A stretch of 64,000 nt of DNA from Cellulomonas sp. URHD0024 (GTDB lineage Bacteria; Actinomycetota; Actinomycetes; Actinomycetales; Cellulomonadaceae). Shown in pieces: positions 17,236 through 25,271 of this stretch (positions within the stretch are counted from its first letter, which is position 1; each line of letters begins with the position of its first letter). Below the pieces are notes generated by a model that saw only the letters and a list, made by a program, of their open reading frames with translations, had not been told where the DNA came from and did no database searches. The position numbers and the translations under genes are program-made. The stretch covers positions 216,243 through 280,242 of the forward strand of contig NZ_AUEW01000007.1 of assembly GCF_000426185.1 (NCBI RefSeq). The letters run 5' to 3'.

Positions 17236-18543
17236 TCAGTCGTCGAACTGGCCGAGCCAGCGCCGGCCCGCGCGCTCCGCAAACCCGTCCAGGGCGCCAA
17301 GCACCTCGCGGGACTGCCACAGGATGGACCGGCGGCGACCGCCGACCTCCGCGAGGGCACCGATCTCGACGAGCCGGCTGATGGCCTTCATCGCGTTCGT
17401 GTGTGAGATGCCGAGCTGCGCTTGGACGACGGCCGTGTTGATGACCGGCTGCCGCAAGATCAGGTTCAACAGCGGCCAGATTGCCGAGTCGGATCGGGCC
17501 TTCACCTTCGAAGCCCAGCCGCCTTTCGTCTCCTGAAGCTCGGCGACGAGAATCCGGCCGTTGCTGATGGACGCGAACGCTGCAGCGGCCATGGCGTCAA
17601 CGATGGGTGCTGGGTCGCCTTCGCGGTACGCGCCGAGCGCCCCGAAGTAGCCGCGGGTGTCGATCAGGAGCCCAGCAGAGACGGGGACGGTCACCGACCT
17701 CGTCAAGGCCCGCTTGCGGAGCAGGGAGTGGACCAGGGCCCGGCCGGTGCGCCCGTTGCCGTCGGGGAACGGGTGGATCGTCTCGAACTGGGCATGGGTG
17801 ATTGCAGCGTGAGAGAGAGCCGGGACGTCCTCCCGGGCGGCGAACGCGGTCAGGTCCGCGATGGCCGCCCCGATGTGGCGCGCCGCTGGTGGGACGAAGA
17901 GCGCGTGATGGGGGGAGTAGGAGCTCCCGCCGATCCAGACGGGTTCGTCGCGCCACTTCCCGGCGATCGTGGGCTCGGCGTGCTCGAGCAGCGCGCGGTG
18001 CATCGCGAGGATCGTGTCCCCGTCGACGACGTCAGACATCTCGATGGCGGCCTGCATGGCGTGGACGTTCCCCACGATCAGAGTGGCGTTCCGTTTGGCA
18101 TTTTCGCCGAGCTCGGCAATGGCGATCTCCTTCGCGCCGGAGCTGAGGTTCTCGATCTGGGAGGACGACGCGGACTCCGAACGCAGCAGGATGGCCGCGA
18201 ACGGGGCGACGTCACCGCCGACGTCACGGTCGAAGTCGCGGATCAGGACGGAGGCTTCTTCGGCGGCCGCGGCGGTGGCCCTGGGGAGGCGCACCTCGAG
18301 GTCGGCGATCTCGGGAACGAGCGCCGCCAGGTACGGGTCGGCCATGGTGGCGCGACTGGACCGGGACAGGACTTCCGGCGGTAGCTTCGACTCCCACACG
18401 AGCTCTTCCCAGCCAAGGGCGGGCCAGGTCAGGTCGGGGGACAGGGCGGTACCAGTCTCGGACTTCACGATGCCCGCGGGTTGCCCGCCGGCGGGAACCT
18501 CAGTGGGCTGACGGCGTTGCGGATCTTCCGTAACCGAGGACAT
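17236..18543 (-). CDS. Fic-domain protein (AMPylase/filamentation type)
   Basis: A 435-aa protein. The catalytic motif HPFPDGNGRTGR is at residues 257-268. The N-terminal inhibitory helix motif SxxxEN is at residues 127-132 (SSQIEN), which makes this a self-inhibited class II Fic protein. A C-terminal winged helix-like segment (QLGISHTNAMKAISRLVEIGAL, about 385-405) is common in such proteins and may bind DNA. Fic enzymes usually transfer AMP to hydroxyl groups of target proteins; the target here is unknown. No antitoxin gene is next to it, in line with an in-cis inhibitor. Its 5' end faces a strong inverted repeat. Confidence 0.93.
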   Translation of the reverse strand: MSSVTEDPQRRQPTEVPAGGQPAGIVKSETGTALSPDLTWPALGWEELVWESKLPPEVLSRSSRATMADPYLAALVPEIADLEVRLPRATAAAAEEASVLIRDFDRDVGGDVAPFAAILLRSESASSSQIENLSSGAKEIAIAELGENAKRNATLIVGNVHAMQAAIEMSDVVDGDTILAMHRALLEHAEPTIAGKWRDEPVWIGGSSYSPHHALFVPPAARHIGAAIADLTAFAAREDVPALSHAAITHAQFETIHPFPDGNGRTGRALVHSLLRKRALTRSVTVPVSAGLLIDTRGYFGALGAYREGDPAPIVDAMAAAAFASISNGRILVAELQETKGGWASKVKARSDSAIWPLLNLILRQPVINTAVVQAQLGISHTNAMKAISRLVEIGALAEVGGRRRSILWQSREVLGALDGFAERAGRRWLGQFDD

Positions 18544-18575
18544 GCACCGACGATATCACTCCCTACACGACTAAA

Positions 18576-18602
18576 GATGGATAGTGGCCTGGGCTATCCA
18601 TC
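18576..18602. promoter_or_regulatory. inverted repeat upstream of the Fic gene
   Basis: GATGGATAG (18576-18584) and CTATCCATC (18594-18602) are perfect 9-bp arms around 9 bases; extending outward gives 11 of 12 matches. It lies 33 bp upstream of the Fic ATG and could be an operator, possibly for the Fic protein's own C-terminal HTH. Confidence 0.5.
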
Positions 18603-18639
18603 CTTGCTTGCACACATCGTCCAGAACGAGCCAATCGAC

Positions 18640-19095
18640 ATGTCCGGCAACCTGGTCGCCTCCACAGACCGCGGTCTGGCGACGACGAGTGCGACCTACG
18701 GCGACGCGGGCAACATCCTGTCCTCGACGGACGCGCTCGGCGGCGTCTCGACATGGGAGTACGACGCGGCCGAGCGGGTGGTGGCGACCATGGACCAGGC
18801 GGGCCGCCACACCACCTACACGTACTCCGGCGACGAGCGCACCGCGAGCACGACCACCTCCTCGTCCGGCGCAACGACTCGAAGCGAGGTCGTCGACGGG
18901 TTGGTGCGTTCCACGACGGACCCCGACGGGGTGGTCGAACGGTTCGAGTACGACGCGCAGGGCAACCTCGCCGCGATGGTCGACGGCGTGGGCGGTCGCA
19001 CCACCTACGCGCGTGACGGAGCAGGGCGGCTGACGCGCATGACGAGCCCGGCCGGCCGCAACACTACGTTCGAGTACGACACCCTGGGCCGCACC
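18640..19095 (+). pseudogene. RHS/YD-repeat protein fragment
   Basis: About 150 codons read as successive YD/RHS repeats: GNLVASTDRGLATTSATYG, WEYDAAERVVATMDQAGR, FEYDAQGNLAAMVDGVGGR, ARDGAGRLTRMTSPAGR, FEYDTLGR. RHS proteins are normally very long secreted or wall-associated polymorphic toxins, so this piece lacks both the N-terminal export region and the C-terminal toxin. No good start codon with a ribosome site precedes it. The reading frame stops being RHS-like exactly where repeat copy C starts, which marks the breakpoint. Confidence 0.8.
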
Positions 19096-19185
19096 CAGCA
19101 CAAACGCCGGTTTGGGCCCTTCGTTTTGCCTCGAACTCGCCTGATTCACTTTGGGGACCGAAGCAACGCGGCAACCTGCAACCCA
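19096..19185 (+). repeat. intergenic repeat copy C (truncated, at the RHS breakpoint)
   Basis: It matches the middle of the unit, from cagcacaaacgccggttt to gcaacctgcaaccca, with a short internal deletion relative to copy B (the gattcc region is missing). Its left edge abuts the RHS fragment. Confidence 0.85.
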
Positions 19186-19193
19186 CGTGCCGG

Positions 19194-19307
19194 ATGGTGG
19201 TGGAGTCGATGCTCTCCGACGACGCGCGCGTTGGCGCGCTCCGAGGCGGTTTTGCGCCGCGGCGCGTTTCCGCAGATCAGCGTGTCATCGTGAACACTCG
19301 CAGGTAA
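19194..19307 (+). pseudogene. 37-codon remnant ORF
   Basis: ATG 19194 to TAA 19307 encodes MVVESMLSDDARVGALRGG followed by a basic tail ending VIVNTRR. It looks like the C-terminal end of a larger displaced protein, but I cannot name the family. There is no ribosome site. It lies between repeat copy C and a hairpin. Confidence 0.3.
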
Positions 19308-19382
19308 GCCGTGTGAATGCCCCCGGGGCGGCCCCTTCACGCGCGTCGGACAGTTTCGTCAACAGCCCGCCAGCCAGCCAGC

Positions 19383-19425
19383 CGAAGGGCCCCACCCGCG
19401 TGACCGTGCGAAGTGGGGCCCTTCG
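19383..19425. terminator. 13-bp stem-loop, terminator-like
   Basis: CGAAGGGCCCCAC (19383-19395) pairs perfectly with GTGGGGCCCTTCG (19413-19425) around 17 bases. It probably ended the gene once present upstream (RHS or the remnant ORF). Confidence 0.6.
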
Positions 19426-19525
19426 CCGTTGCTCCTCCACCGACGACGGCAGCGATCTCAAGCTGCGGCAGATGCGCGGCGGAAGCCGGAGGACGTCGCC
19501 GGGTTCGGTGAGAACTCGTTCATCG

Positions 19526-19539
19526 AGGGAGCGCTCCCT
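19526..19539. promoter_or_regulatory. LacI-type palindrome, CebR/CelR-like operator
   Basis: AGGGAGCGCTCCCT is a perfect 14-bp palindrome. It differs only at the outer bases from TGGGAGCGCTCCCA, the known operator of cellulose/beta-glucan regulators of the CebR/CelR family. It lies about 0.5 kb upstream of the GH16 glucanase gene. Confidence 0.6.
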
Positions 19540-19627
19540 GCCGACGTCTGGTAGACCAGTACTGCTCGAGCGCCTGGACCGCTCACCACCCCCGGACGCC
19601 TCCAGGGCTTCGAGCGGTTGTTCGAGA

Positions 19628-19639
19628 GGGAGCGCTCTC
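19628..19639. promoter_or_regulatory. second, degenerate CebR-like site
   Basis: GGGAGCGCTCTC shares the GAGCGCTC core with the upstream palindrome, with one mismatched pair. It lies closer to the glucanase gene. Confidence 0.4.
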
Positions 19640-20033
19640 CGAGCGTCGACTCCGTAAGTGATCAGTTCAAGGAAGAGCTGGTAGCCCGTGAGGGCGTGGC
19701 ACGACGCTCGTCGCCACGTGCACCACGCGGGCTCGCACTACCGGTGTCTCGCGCACGGACCCGCTCCCGAGTGGCCTGACACGCGTCCGCCGACCGCACG
19801 CGGCGCACAGTCGGGCGACCGACGACGCAGACGGCAACACCGTTGAAACCCGAGGTGCGGCGCAGGGAACGGCAGCAATTCCGGTGGACACCCACGGCTG
19901 CCGGAAAGCGCCTGCGTTCCCGCACCTCACCGCCGCCCAGGCACCGGACCCCCGAGGTGGCTACAGCTCTCTCCCCTGCGCGGTCGAACGGCCGCTCAGG
20001 TTCCGTCGAGGTTCAGCAGGATCGGAGATCGAA
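19640..20033. other. leader region upstream of the GH16 gene
   Basis: No gene I can support. The GH16 reading frame is open back to 19884, but the signal peptide and ribosome site place the start at 20034. A long 5' leader, or a promoter close to 20000 that I do not recognise, would explain the gap. Confidence 0.4.
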
Positions 20034-21803
20034 GTGATTCCCTCCCAGATGCAGGTGCACGTGCCAGTGAGGCGCCGAAAGAGACTGCTCGCCTTCGGGG
20101 CGGTGCTGACGGTGATCGGTGGTGCGGGCCTGACGGCGGCCGTCACCGCCGGTCCCGCAAGCGCCGCGGTGCCCGCTGCGCCCGCGGGGTTCACCCTCAC
20201 GTGGAGCGACGACTTCAACGGCGCCGCCGGCACGGGTCTCGACACCGGGACATGGAAGTACGACACCGGACCCGGCAGCTCCTTCGGTACCGGTGAGATC
20301 GAGACGATGACCAACAGCACCGCGAACGTCTACCAGGACGGTGCGGGTCACCTGGTCCTCAAGGCGATCCACGCGGGCACCAACCCCGGCACCGGCTGGA
20401 CCTCCGGACGCGTGGAGACGCAAGCCGCCACGTTCGGCGCGCCGGCGGGTGGGGTCGTGCGCATGGAGAGCGTCATCCAGCAGCCGAACGTCACGACGGC
20501 GAACGGCGCCGGCTACTGGCCCGCGTTCTGGATGCTCGGCGAGCCCCTGCGCCGCGGTGTCGGCTGGCCCGGATCCGGTGAGATCGACATCCTCGAGGAC
20601 ATCAACGGGCGCAGCTCCGTGTTCGGCACGCTGCACTGCGGTGTCAACCCCGGCGGACCGTGCAACGAGTCGTCGGGCATCGGCAGCGGCGAGCACGCGT
20701 GCCCCGGCTGCCAGACGGGCTTCCACGACTACGCGGTCGAGATCGATCGTTCGACGTCGCCGGAACAGATCCGCTGGTACCTTGACGGCAACAACTACTT
20801 CACGCTCCCCGCAACGCGTGTCGACGCCACCACCTGGGCCAACGCTGTGGACCACCCGTTCTTCATCATCTACGACCTTGCGATGGGCGGCGGCTTCCCC
20901 GCGGCCTTCGGCGGCGGTCCCAACGCGTCGACCGTCTCGGGCGGCACGATGGTCATCGACTCGGTCGCGGTCTACAACAAGGGCCCGGGTAGCGGCAGCG
21001 GCGGAACCGGCGGAACCAACATCGCGCGGGGAAAGACCGCGACCTCCTCGAGCGTGACCGGGAACAACACGGCCGCGTTGGCGGTCGACGGCAACGCCGG
21101 CACCCGCTGGGAGAGCGCACAGGGCGTCGACAACCAGTGGATCACCGTCGACCTGGGCCAGTCGTACAACATCACGTCGGTGAACCTGAACTGGGAGACT
21201 GCGGCTGCCAAGGCCTTCCAGCTCCAGACGTCGCAGGACAACATCAACTGGACGACGATCTACAGCACGACCACGGGTACCGGTGGCAACCAGACTCTCG
21301 CCGTGTCCGGCACCGGCCGTTACCTGCGCATGTACGGGACGCAGCGCACTACGCCCTACGGGTACTCCCTGTGGGAGCTCGGGGCCCAGGGGACCCCGGG
21401 CGGAGGCGGTGGCTCGTCCACCCTGCTCTCGCAGGGCAAGACCGCGACGTCGTCCAGCGTCACCGGGACCAACAGGCCCGCGTTGGCCGTCGACGGCAAC
21501 ACCGGGACCCGGTGGGAGAGCGCACAGGGCAGCGACCCGCAGTGGCTGCAGGTCGACCTCGGCGCGACGCACGCCATCAACAAGCTCGTCCTGAACTGGG
21601 AGACGGCGGCGGCGAAGAACTACACGATCGAGACGTCCAACGACGGCTCGACGTGGACGACGATCTACACGACGACCTCCAGCGTCGGCGGCGTCCAGAC
21701 GCTGAACGTCACAGGGGCGGGTCGGTACGTGCGGATGAACGGCACAGCGCGGACGACGCAGTGGGGCTACTCCCTCTGGGAGTTCCAGGTCTTCGGCAGC
21801 TGA
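20034..21803 (+). CDS. secreted GH16 endo-beta-glucanase (laminarinase-like) with two CBM32-like domains
   Basis: A 589-aa exported enzyme. A basic start plus hydrophobic LLAFGAVLTVIGGAGLTAAV forms the signal peptide (cleavage near ASA, residue 44). The GH16 domain covers about residues 50-315 with the catalytic motif EIDILE (E183, D185, E188), as in beta-1,3- and 1,3-1,4-glucanases. A Gly/Ser linker leads to two F5/8 type C (CBM32-like) modules at about 328-452 and 466-589. The modules are clearly duplicated: both contain GKTATSSSVTG, GTRWESAQG and NWETAAAK. GTG 20034 has GGAG 6 bases upstream. The CebR-like sites upstream suggest glucan-oligosaccharide induction. Confidence 0.94.
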   Translation: MIPSQMQVHVPVRRRKRLLAFGAVLTVIGGAGLTAAVTAGPASAAVPAAPAGFTLTWSDDFNGAAGTGLDTGTWKYDTGPGSSFGTGEIETMTNSTANVYQDGAGHLVLKAIHAGTNPGTGWTSGRVETQAATFGAPAGGVVRMESVIQQPNVTTANGAGYWPAFWMLGEPLRRGVGWPGSGEIDILEDINGRSSVFGTLHCGVNPGGPCNESSGIGSGEHACPGCQTGFHDYAVEIDRSTSPEQIRWYLDGNNYFTLPATRVDATTWANAVDHPFFIIYDLAMGGGFPAAFGGGPNASTVSGGTMVIDSVAVYNKGPGSGSGGTGGTNIARGKTATSSSVTGNNTAALAVDGNAGTRWESAQGVDNQWITVDLGQSYNITSVNLNWETAAAKAFQLQTSQDNINWTTIYSTTTGTGGNQTLAVSGTGRYLRMYGTQRTTPYGYSLWELGAQGTPGGGGGSSTLLSQGKTATSSSVTGTNRPALAVDGNTGTRWESAQGSDPQWLQVDLGATHAINKLVLNWETAAAKNYTIETSNDGSTWTTIYTTTSSVGGVQTLNVTGAGRYVRMNGTARTTQWGYSLWEFQVFGS

Positions 21804-21830
21804 CACAGGCGGCTGGCGAGCCGCCGCACC

Positions 21831-21858
21831 CAGGGCGGCCGGCTCGCCGGCCGCCCTG
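21831..21858. terminator. terminator hairpin after the glucanase
   Basis: CAGGGCGGCCGG pairs with CCGGCCGCCCTG (21831-21842, 21847-21858) around a tetraloop, 28 bp after the GH16 stop. Confidence 0.8.
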
Positions 21859-22499
21859 GCGGTGCCGCGTGTCTCCACGGGAGCCTGGCCCGGTTCTGCC
21901 GGGACGTTGCGACGTGGTGACCGTGCCGCCGCGTTCACCCGGGTCAGAGACGTGCCGTGCGAGCACCTGGACCTGTTCCGGGCGAGCGTCCGGCTCGTGC
22001 GGAACCCGTTCAGACAGTCCGTCGGCACCCCGACGAACAGTCGACCCCGCGCGGGTGCCGTCGGCGCCGTTCCCTGCCATGGCGCCGCCCACCAGCCCCG
22101 CGCAGGAGGCCCCCGTGTTCCGGACGCCAGACCGACGACGGGGGCGCGGCGCACAAGCGCCTGGGTCGCCGACCCGGACGGCACCCGGGTTCACGGATCC
22201 GGGAGCTCACGGCAACCGCGGGGCTGACGCCGGACCAGCGGCGGCGGCTGGCGTTCCACGCCGGGCTCTCGCGCTGACCGGCACCGCCATGTGCGGCGGG
22301 CACGATGCCGGGCCCTCCGATCACCCTTCCCGGCTGCTGCACACGCTGGTTCGGCAGCGCCCACTGACTGCGCAGCGCACGAGGACGTTCCGCAGGTCCG
22401 CTGCCTGCCGTGTGAGCACTTCGGCCTTTGGCCTGTGAGGGCCTCGCTTGGCGGGGTGAGAACGCGCAGGCCAGGAAGTTGTGTCAACACCCCGCCAGC
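21859..22499. other. gene-poor stretch between glucanase and repeat copy D
   Basis: Several open frames cross each other here, none with a credible start or family. Two places encode a similar short peptide, VRDVPCEHLDL near 21945 and VRCLPCEHFGL near 22400, suggesting a decayed duplication. GTCAACACCCCGCCAGCC at 22483-22500 resembles 19352-19369 at one mismatch, next to another repeat copy. Confidence 0.35.
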
Positions 22500-22708
22500 C
22501 GCAGTGAACGCAGGGTCCTGACCAGCAGAAACACCGGTGTGGGCCCTTCGTTTTGCCTCGAACTCGCGCAATTCGACTCCACTTTGGGGTCCGAAGCAGC
22601 GGGAACCTGCAACTCGGTGCAGAGCCGTATGAGCGTCCGACCAGGTCAGGCACCAGATCGTCCAACCGGACCAACCTTGTCGCACCGTCCGTCGGAAGTC
22701 GTGCGCTA
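22500..22708 (+). repeat. intergenic repeat copy D
   Basis: A near-complete unit from cgcagtgaacgcaggg to gtcgtgcgctatt, colinear with copy B with scattered substitutions. It ends 23 bp before the stop codon of the convergent WYL regulator gene. Confidence 0.9.
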
Positions 22709-22730
22709 TTCCTGGACGAAAGACGCCTGC

Positions 22731-23447
22731 TCAATCGTCTGGACGAGCGGATACCGGACGGGCGTCGGCGGGCGCGGGGCCGACTTCGGCGACTGGCCGC
22801 GGGTCATACGACTCTGTCGTCACGTCGGCCCGCAGGACCCGGCTGAGGCGGAACCAACGCAGGTCGAGGCGCGTCCGGCACCACGCGATGAGGTACCAGG
22901 TGGCCCCCGTGCGGGCGAGGAGCACCGGCTCTACGCGCCGCCGCGTGACGTCTCCGGACCCCGAGCGGTACTCGATCGCGAGCACCCGGGCCCGCGCGAC
23001 GGCGTCCTCGACGGCGCGGAGGACCGCGGGCGCGGCGACGTCGGGCGCTTCTTCGTCGGGCCGCGACCACACCCTCGCGGCGAGAGCGTCCGCCCGGATC
23101 CGGTCCGCGGGGGGCAGTGCGTCGAGGGCCTTGGCCCGCGCGGCCTCGGCGTCGGTGCCGAACGGGCTGCCCGGTGGCAGCGAGCGGACGGCCAGGGCGA
23201 GGGCCACCACCTGCGCGGGCGTGAAGCTGATCAGTGGCAGGTCGACGGACGACGCGAGCACGTATCCACCGCCGAGCCCGGCCTGCGCGACGACCGGCAG
23301 GCCGGCCTGCTGCAGCGCCGACACGTCCCGCTTGACCGTCCGCGGCGAGACCTCGAAGAGCCGCGCCAGCCGCGTGCTCGTCGTGCCGGCACGCCCGACG
23401 CGGCGCAGCTCCTCCGTGAGCGCGTACAGGCGGTCGGTTCGGTTCAC
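22731..23447 (-). CDS. WYL-domain HTH transcriptional regulator (YafY/DeoR type)
   Basis: A 238-aa regulator. The N-terminal DeoR-like winged helix includes RLARLFEVSPRTVKRDVSAL (about residues 24-43), then GLPVVAQAGLGGGYVL. The WYL-type ligand-sensing domain contains ATWYLIAWCRTR and LRWFRLSRVLRADV. GTG at 23447 directly precedes NRTDRLYAL. It is divergent from the alpha/beta hydrolase, with a perfect dyad in the 64-bp gap, the classic arrangement of a regulator and its single target. The ligand is unknown. Confidence 0.92.
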   Translation of the reverse strand: MNRTDRLYALTEELRRVGRAGTTSTRLARLFEVSPRTVKRDVSALQQAGLPVVAQAGLGGGYVLASSVDLPLISFTPAQVVALALAVRSLPPGSPFGTDAEAARAKALDALPPADRIRADALAARVWSRPDEEAPDVAAPAVLRAVEDAVARARVLAIEYRSGSGDVTRRRVEPVLLARTGATWYLIAWCRTRLDLRWFRLSRVLRADVTTESYDPRPVAEVGPAPADARPVSARPDD

Positions 23448-23469
23448 CGCACCAGTATGGGGACACGAA

Positions 23470-23489
23470 GGTGACAGGCTGCTGTCACC
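23470..23489. promoter_or_regulatory. perfect 8-bp inverted repeat, probable WYL-regulator operator
   Basis: GGTGACAG (23470-23477) and CTGTCACC (23482-23489) with a 4-bp spacer, midway between the divergent WYL regulator and hydrolase genes. Confidence 0.65.
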
Positions 23490-23511
23490 GACGTAGCCCG
23501 AGAGTCGTTCC

Positions 23512-24231
23512 ATGACTACGAACAGCACGCCCCACGTCGTCCTCGTCGCAGGATTCTGGCTCGGCGCCTGGGCCTGGGACGCCCTTCTGGAGCCCTTGCG
23601 AGCCGCGGGGCTCGACCCCGTGCCCTTGACGCTGCCCGGCCTGCTTCCCGACGACGAGCGGGCGTCGGTGACCCGCGCCGACCATGTGGGGGCAGTCACC
23701 GACCTGCTCGACGGGCTCCACGGCGAGGAGGTGGTGCTCGTGGGGCACAGCGGTGGCGGCGCTGTCGTCGGCGAGGCGCTCGACCGCCGGCCCGGCCGGG
23801 TGCGCCGTGTCGTGTTCGTCGACACCGGCCCTCTCGAGGACGGTGCCGTGCTGAACGCGACGCTGCCCCCGGACATGACCGAGGTGCCGCTGCCGAGCTG
23901 GGCCGAGCTCGCGGCGCAGGGTTCGAGCATCGACGGCATGGACGAGGCCGCGCTCGGGCGGTTCCGTTCGCGCGCTGTCCCGCATCCCGCGCGGGTCGCC
24001 CGCGAGCCCGTGCGCGTCAGCGACCCGCGGCGGTTCGACGTCCCGGCGACTGCGATCTGCACGAGCCTGCCCTCGCAGGTGCTGCGCACGATGGTCGACG
24101 GGGGACCGCCGTTCCACACCGAGCTGGGCCGGTTCGACGTTACGTACGTCGACCTGCCGACCGGGCACTGGCCGATGTTCTCGCGACCGGCCGACCTCGC
24201 CGCCGAGCTCATCCGCGCGACCCGCGCCTGA
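23512..24231 (+). CDS. alpha/beta hydrolase
   Basis: A 239-aa cytosolic hydrolase of the alpha/beta fold. The nucleophile elbow is GHSGGG (S80) and the likely catalytic His is H219 in PTGHWPMF. HVVLVAGFWLGAWAW holds the oxyanion-hole region. It resembles the esterase/MenH-like group; the substrate cannot be told. It is divergent from the WYL regulator, which probably controls it. Repeat copy E with its flank lies between this gene and the convergent SRPBCC-like gene. Confidence 0.9.
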   Translation: MTTNSTPHVVLVAGFWLGAWAWDALLEPLRAAGLDPVPLTLPGLLPDDERASVTRADHVGAVTDLLDGLHGEEVVLVGHSGGGAVVGEALDRRPGRVRRVVFVDTGPLEDGAVLNATLPPDMTEVPLPSWAELAAQGSSIDGMDEAALGRFRSRAVPHPARVAREPVRVSDPRRFDVPATAICTSLPSQVLRTMVDGGPPFHTELGRFDVTYVDLPTGHWPMFSRPADLAAELIRATRA

Positions 24232-24325
24232 CGCCCAGCCCTGCCCCGCCGTGCCCCGACGGTCCGTACACAGCACGTCCCTGACAGCGCCCGGGACGCG
24301 GGCTAGCGGCCCCTTCGCTTTGGCG

Positions 24326-24607
24326 TGGGAGGTCGCCGACTGCTCTCCTCTGTGGTGTCCAACCAGGTTCGGATACGTACAACGCGATACAGGCGGCAGG
24401 CTGGTGTTCGGCCAGGTCACGTACGTAAACGTCGAACCGAGGCAACCCGGTGCACGGCGGGCGACCGAAGCCCACCGCTACCGCAACGGCAGTGAACGCA
24501 GGGCCCTGACCAGCAGAAACGCGGGTCCGGGCCCTTCGTTTTGCCTCGAACTCACCTAATTCGACTCCCCCTTGGGGACCGAAGAAGCGCGGCAACCTGC
24601 AACCCGG
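24326..24607 (+). repeat. intergenic repeat copy E (partial units)
   Basis: The 5' half of the unit runs 24488-24607 (gcagtgaacgcaggg to gcaacccgg). Before it, 24326-24362 and 24463-24487 match the left flank of copy A, with an internally deleted 3' half at about 24442-24487. It sits between two convergent genes, ending 2 bp before the SRPBCC-like stop codon. Confidence 0.85.
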
Positions 24608-24608
24608 G

Positions 24609-25172
24609 CTACGCGGTGGCAGAGCTCGCTTCCCCCGAAGCGGCGTGCTCCGCGGCTGCAAGTCGCCCCAGTGTGCGCAGTTGCTTGCGCATCATGACGA
24701 GGTTGCCCCAGCCCAATAACCAGGACTTCAGTCGCTGCAAGCTTGTCGTGGGCGTCGGGTAGCAGACGACGGCAAGAAGGCGAGAGTGCTGGCGACCCCG
24801 AGCGGCGACCTGATAGGTCGTCGCGACGTCCCCGAACAGCTCCGCGCCGCGGGGCGATGTCTTGATGGTCAGATGTTCGTTGAACTGGAACGACTCGAGG
24901 GTGAACACATTGCAGACCGACTGACCGATCTCGAGGTCCCAGCACCAGGGGAGTGGGACACGAGGACTGCGGTGTCCCTTGTTGTCGACGAGGTCGTAGC
25001 TGTAGGGCGCTGCGCGCAGCTGGCACAGCCATCGGTAGACCACGTCGGTCGGCGCGTCGATGTCCACCCCGCGGAGCCGTCGGCGAGAGTGCGTCGGTGC
25101 GATCACATCGCACGGGTACGGGCTCAGCTGCTCGGCCGGACGAACGCCCCAGACATCTGCCCTGCTCATCAT
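24609..25172 (-). CDS. SRPBCC/polyketide-cyclase-like protein
   Basis: A 187-aa protein. Residues about 30-150 look like an SRPBCC (START-like) ligand-binding domain: VDIDAPTDVVYRWLCQLRAAPYSYD, then SPRVPLPWCWDLEIG and a hydrophobic RLLAVVCYP near the end. No catalytic residues can be assigned. A GAGGGGG site precedes two tandem ATGs (25172, 25169); the second has the better spacing. The 3' end touches repeat copy E. There is no operon partner. Confidence 0.75.
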   Translation of the reverse strand: MMSRADVWGVRPAEQLSPYPCDVIAPTHSRRRLRGVDIDAPTDVVYRWLCQLRAAPYSYDLVDNKGHRSPRVPLPWCWDLEIGQSVCNVFTLESFQFNEHLTIKTSPRGAELFGDVATTYQVAARGRQHSRLLAVVCYPTPTTSLQRLKSWLLGWGNLVMMRKQLRTLGRLAAAEHAASGEASSATA

Positions 25173-25271
25173 GTTCCCCCTCGGTCGCCTGGGTCGACGC
25201 TAGGGCCTGCGGCGCGTCCGCACGTGGTGGCCTCAGGCGTCTCTCAGGTCCGAGGCGAGCGGGTCGGTCTT

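Noticed and set aside
21862..22438. Several 100-aa-scale plus-strand ORFs between the glucanase and repeat copy D
   Set aside because: Mutually overlapping, no start signal, amino-acid content typical of random GC-rich frames.
10246..24607. Repeat copies considered as insertion sequences
   Set aside because: No transposase, no terminal inverted repeats and no target-site duplications that I could see.
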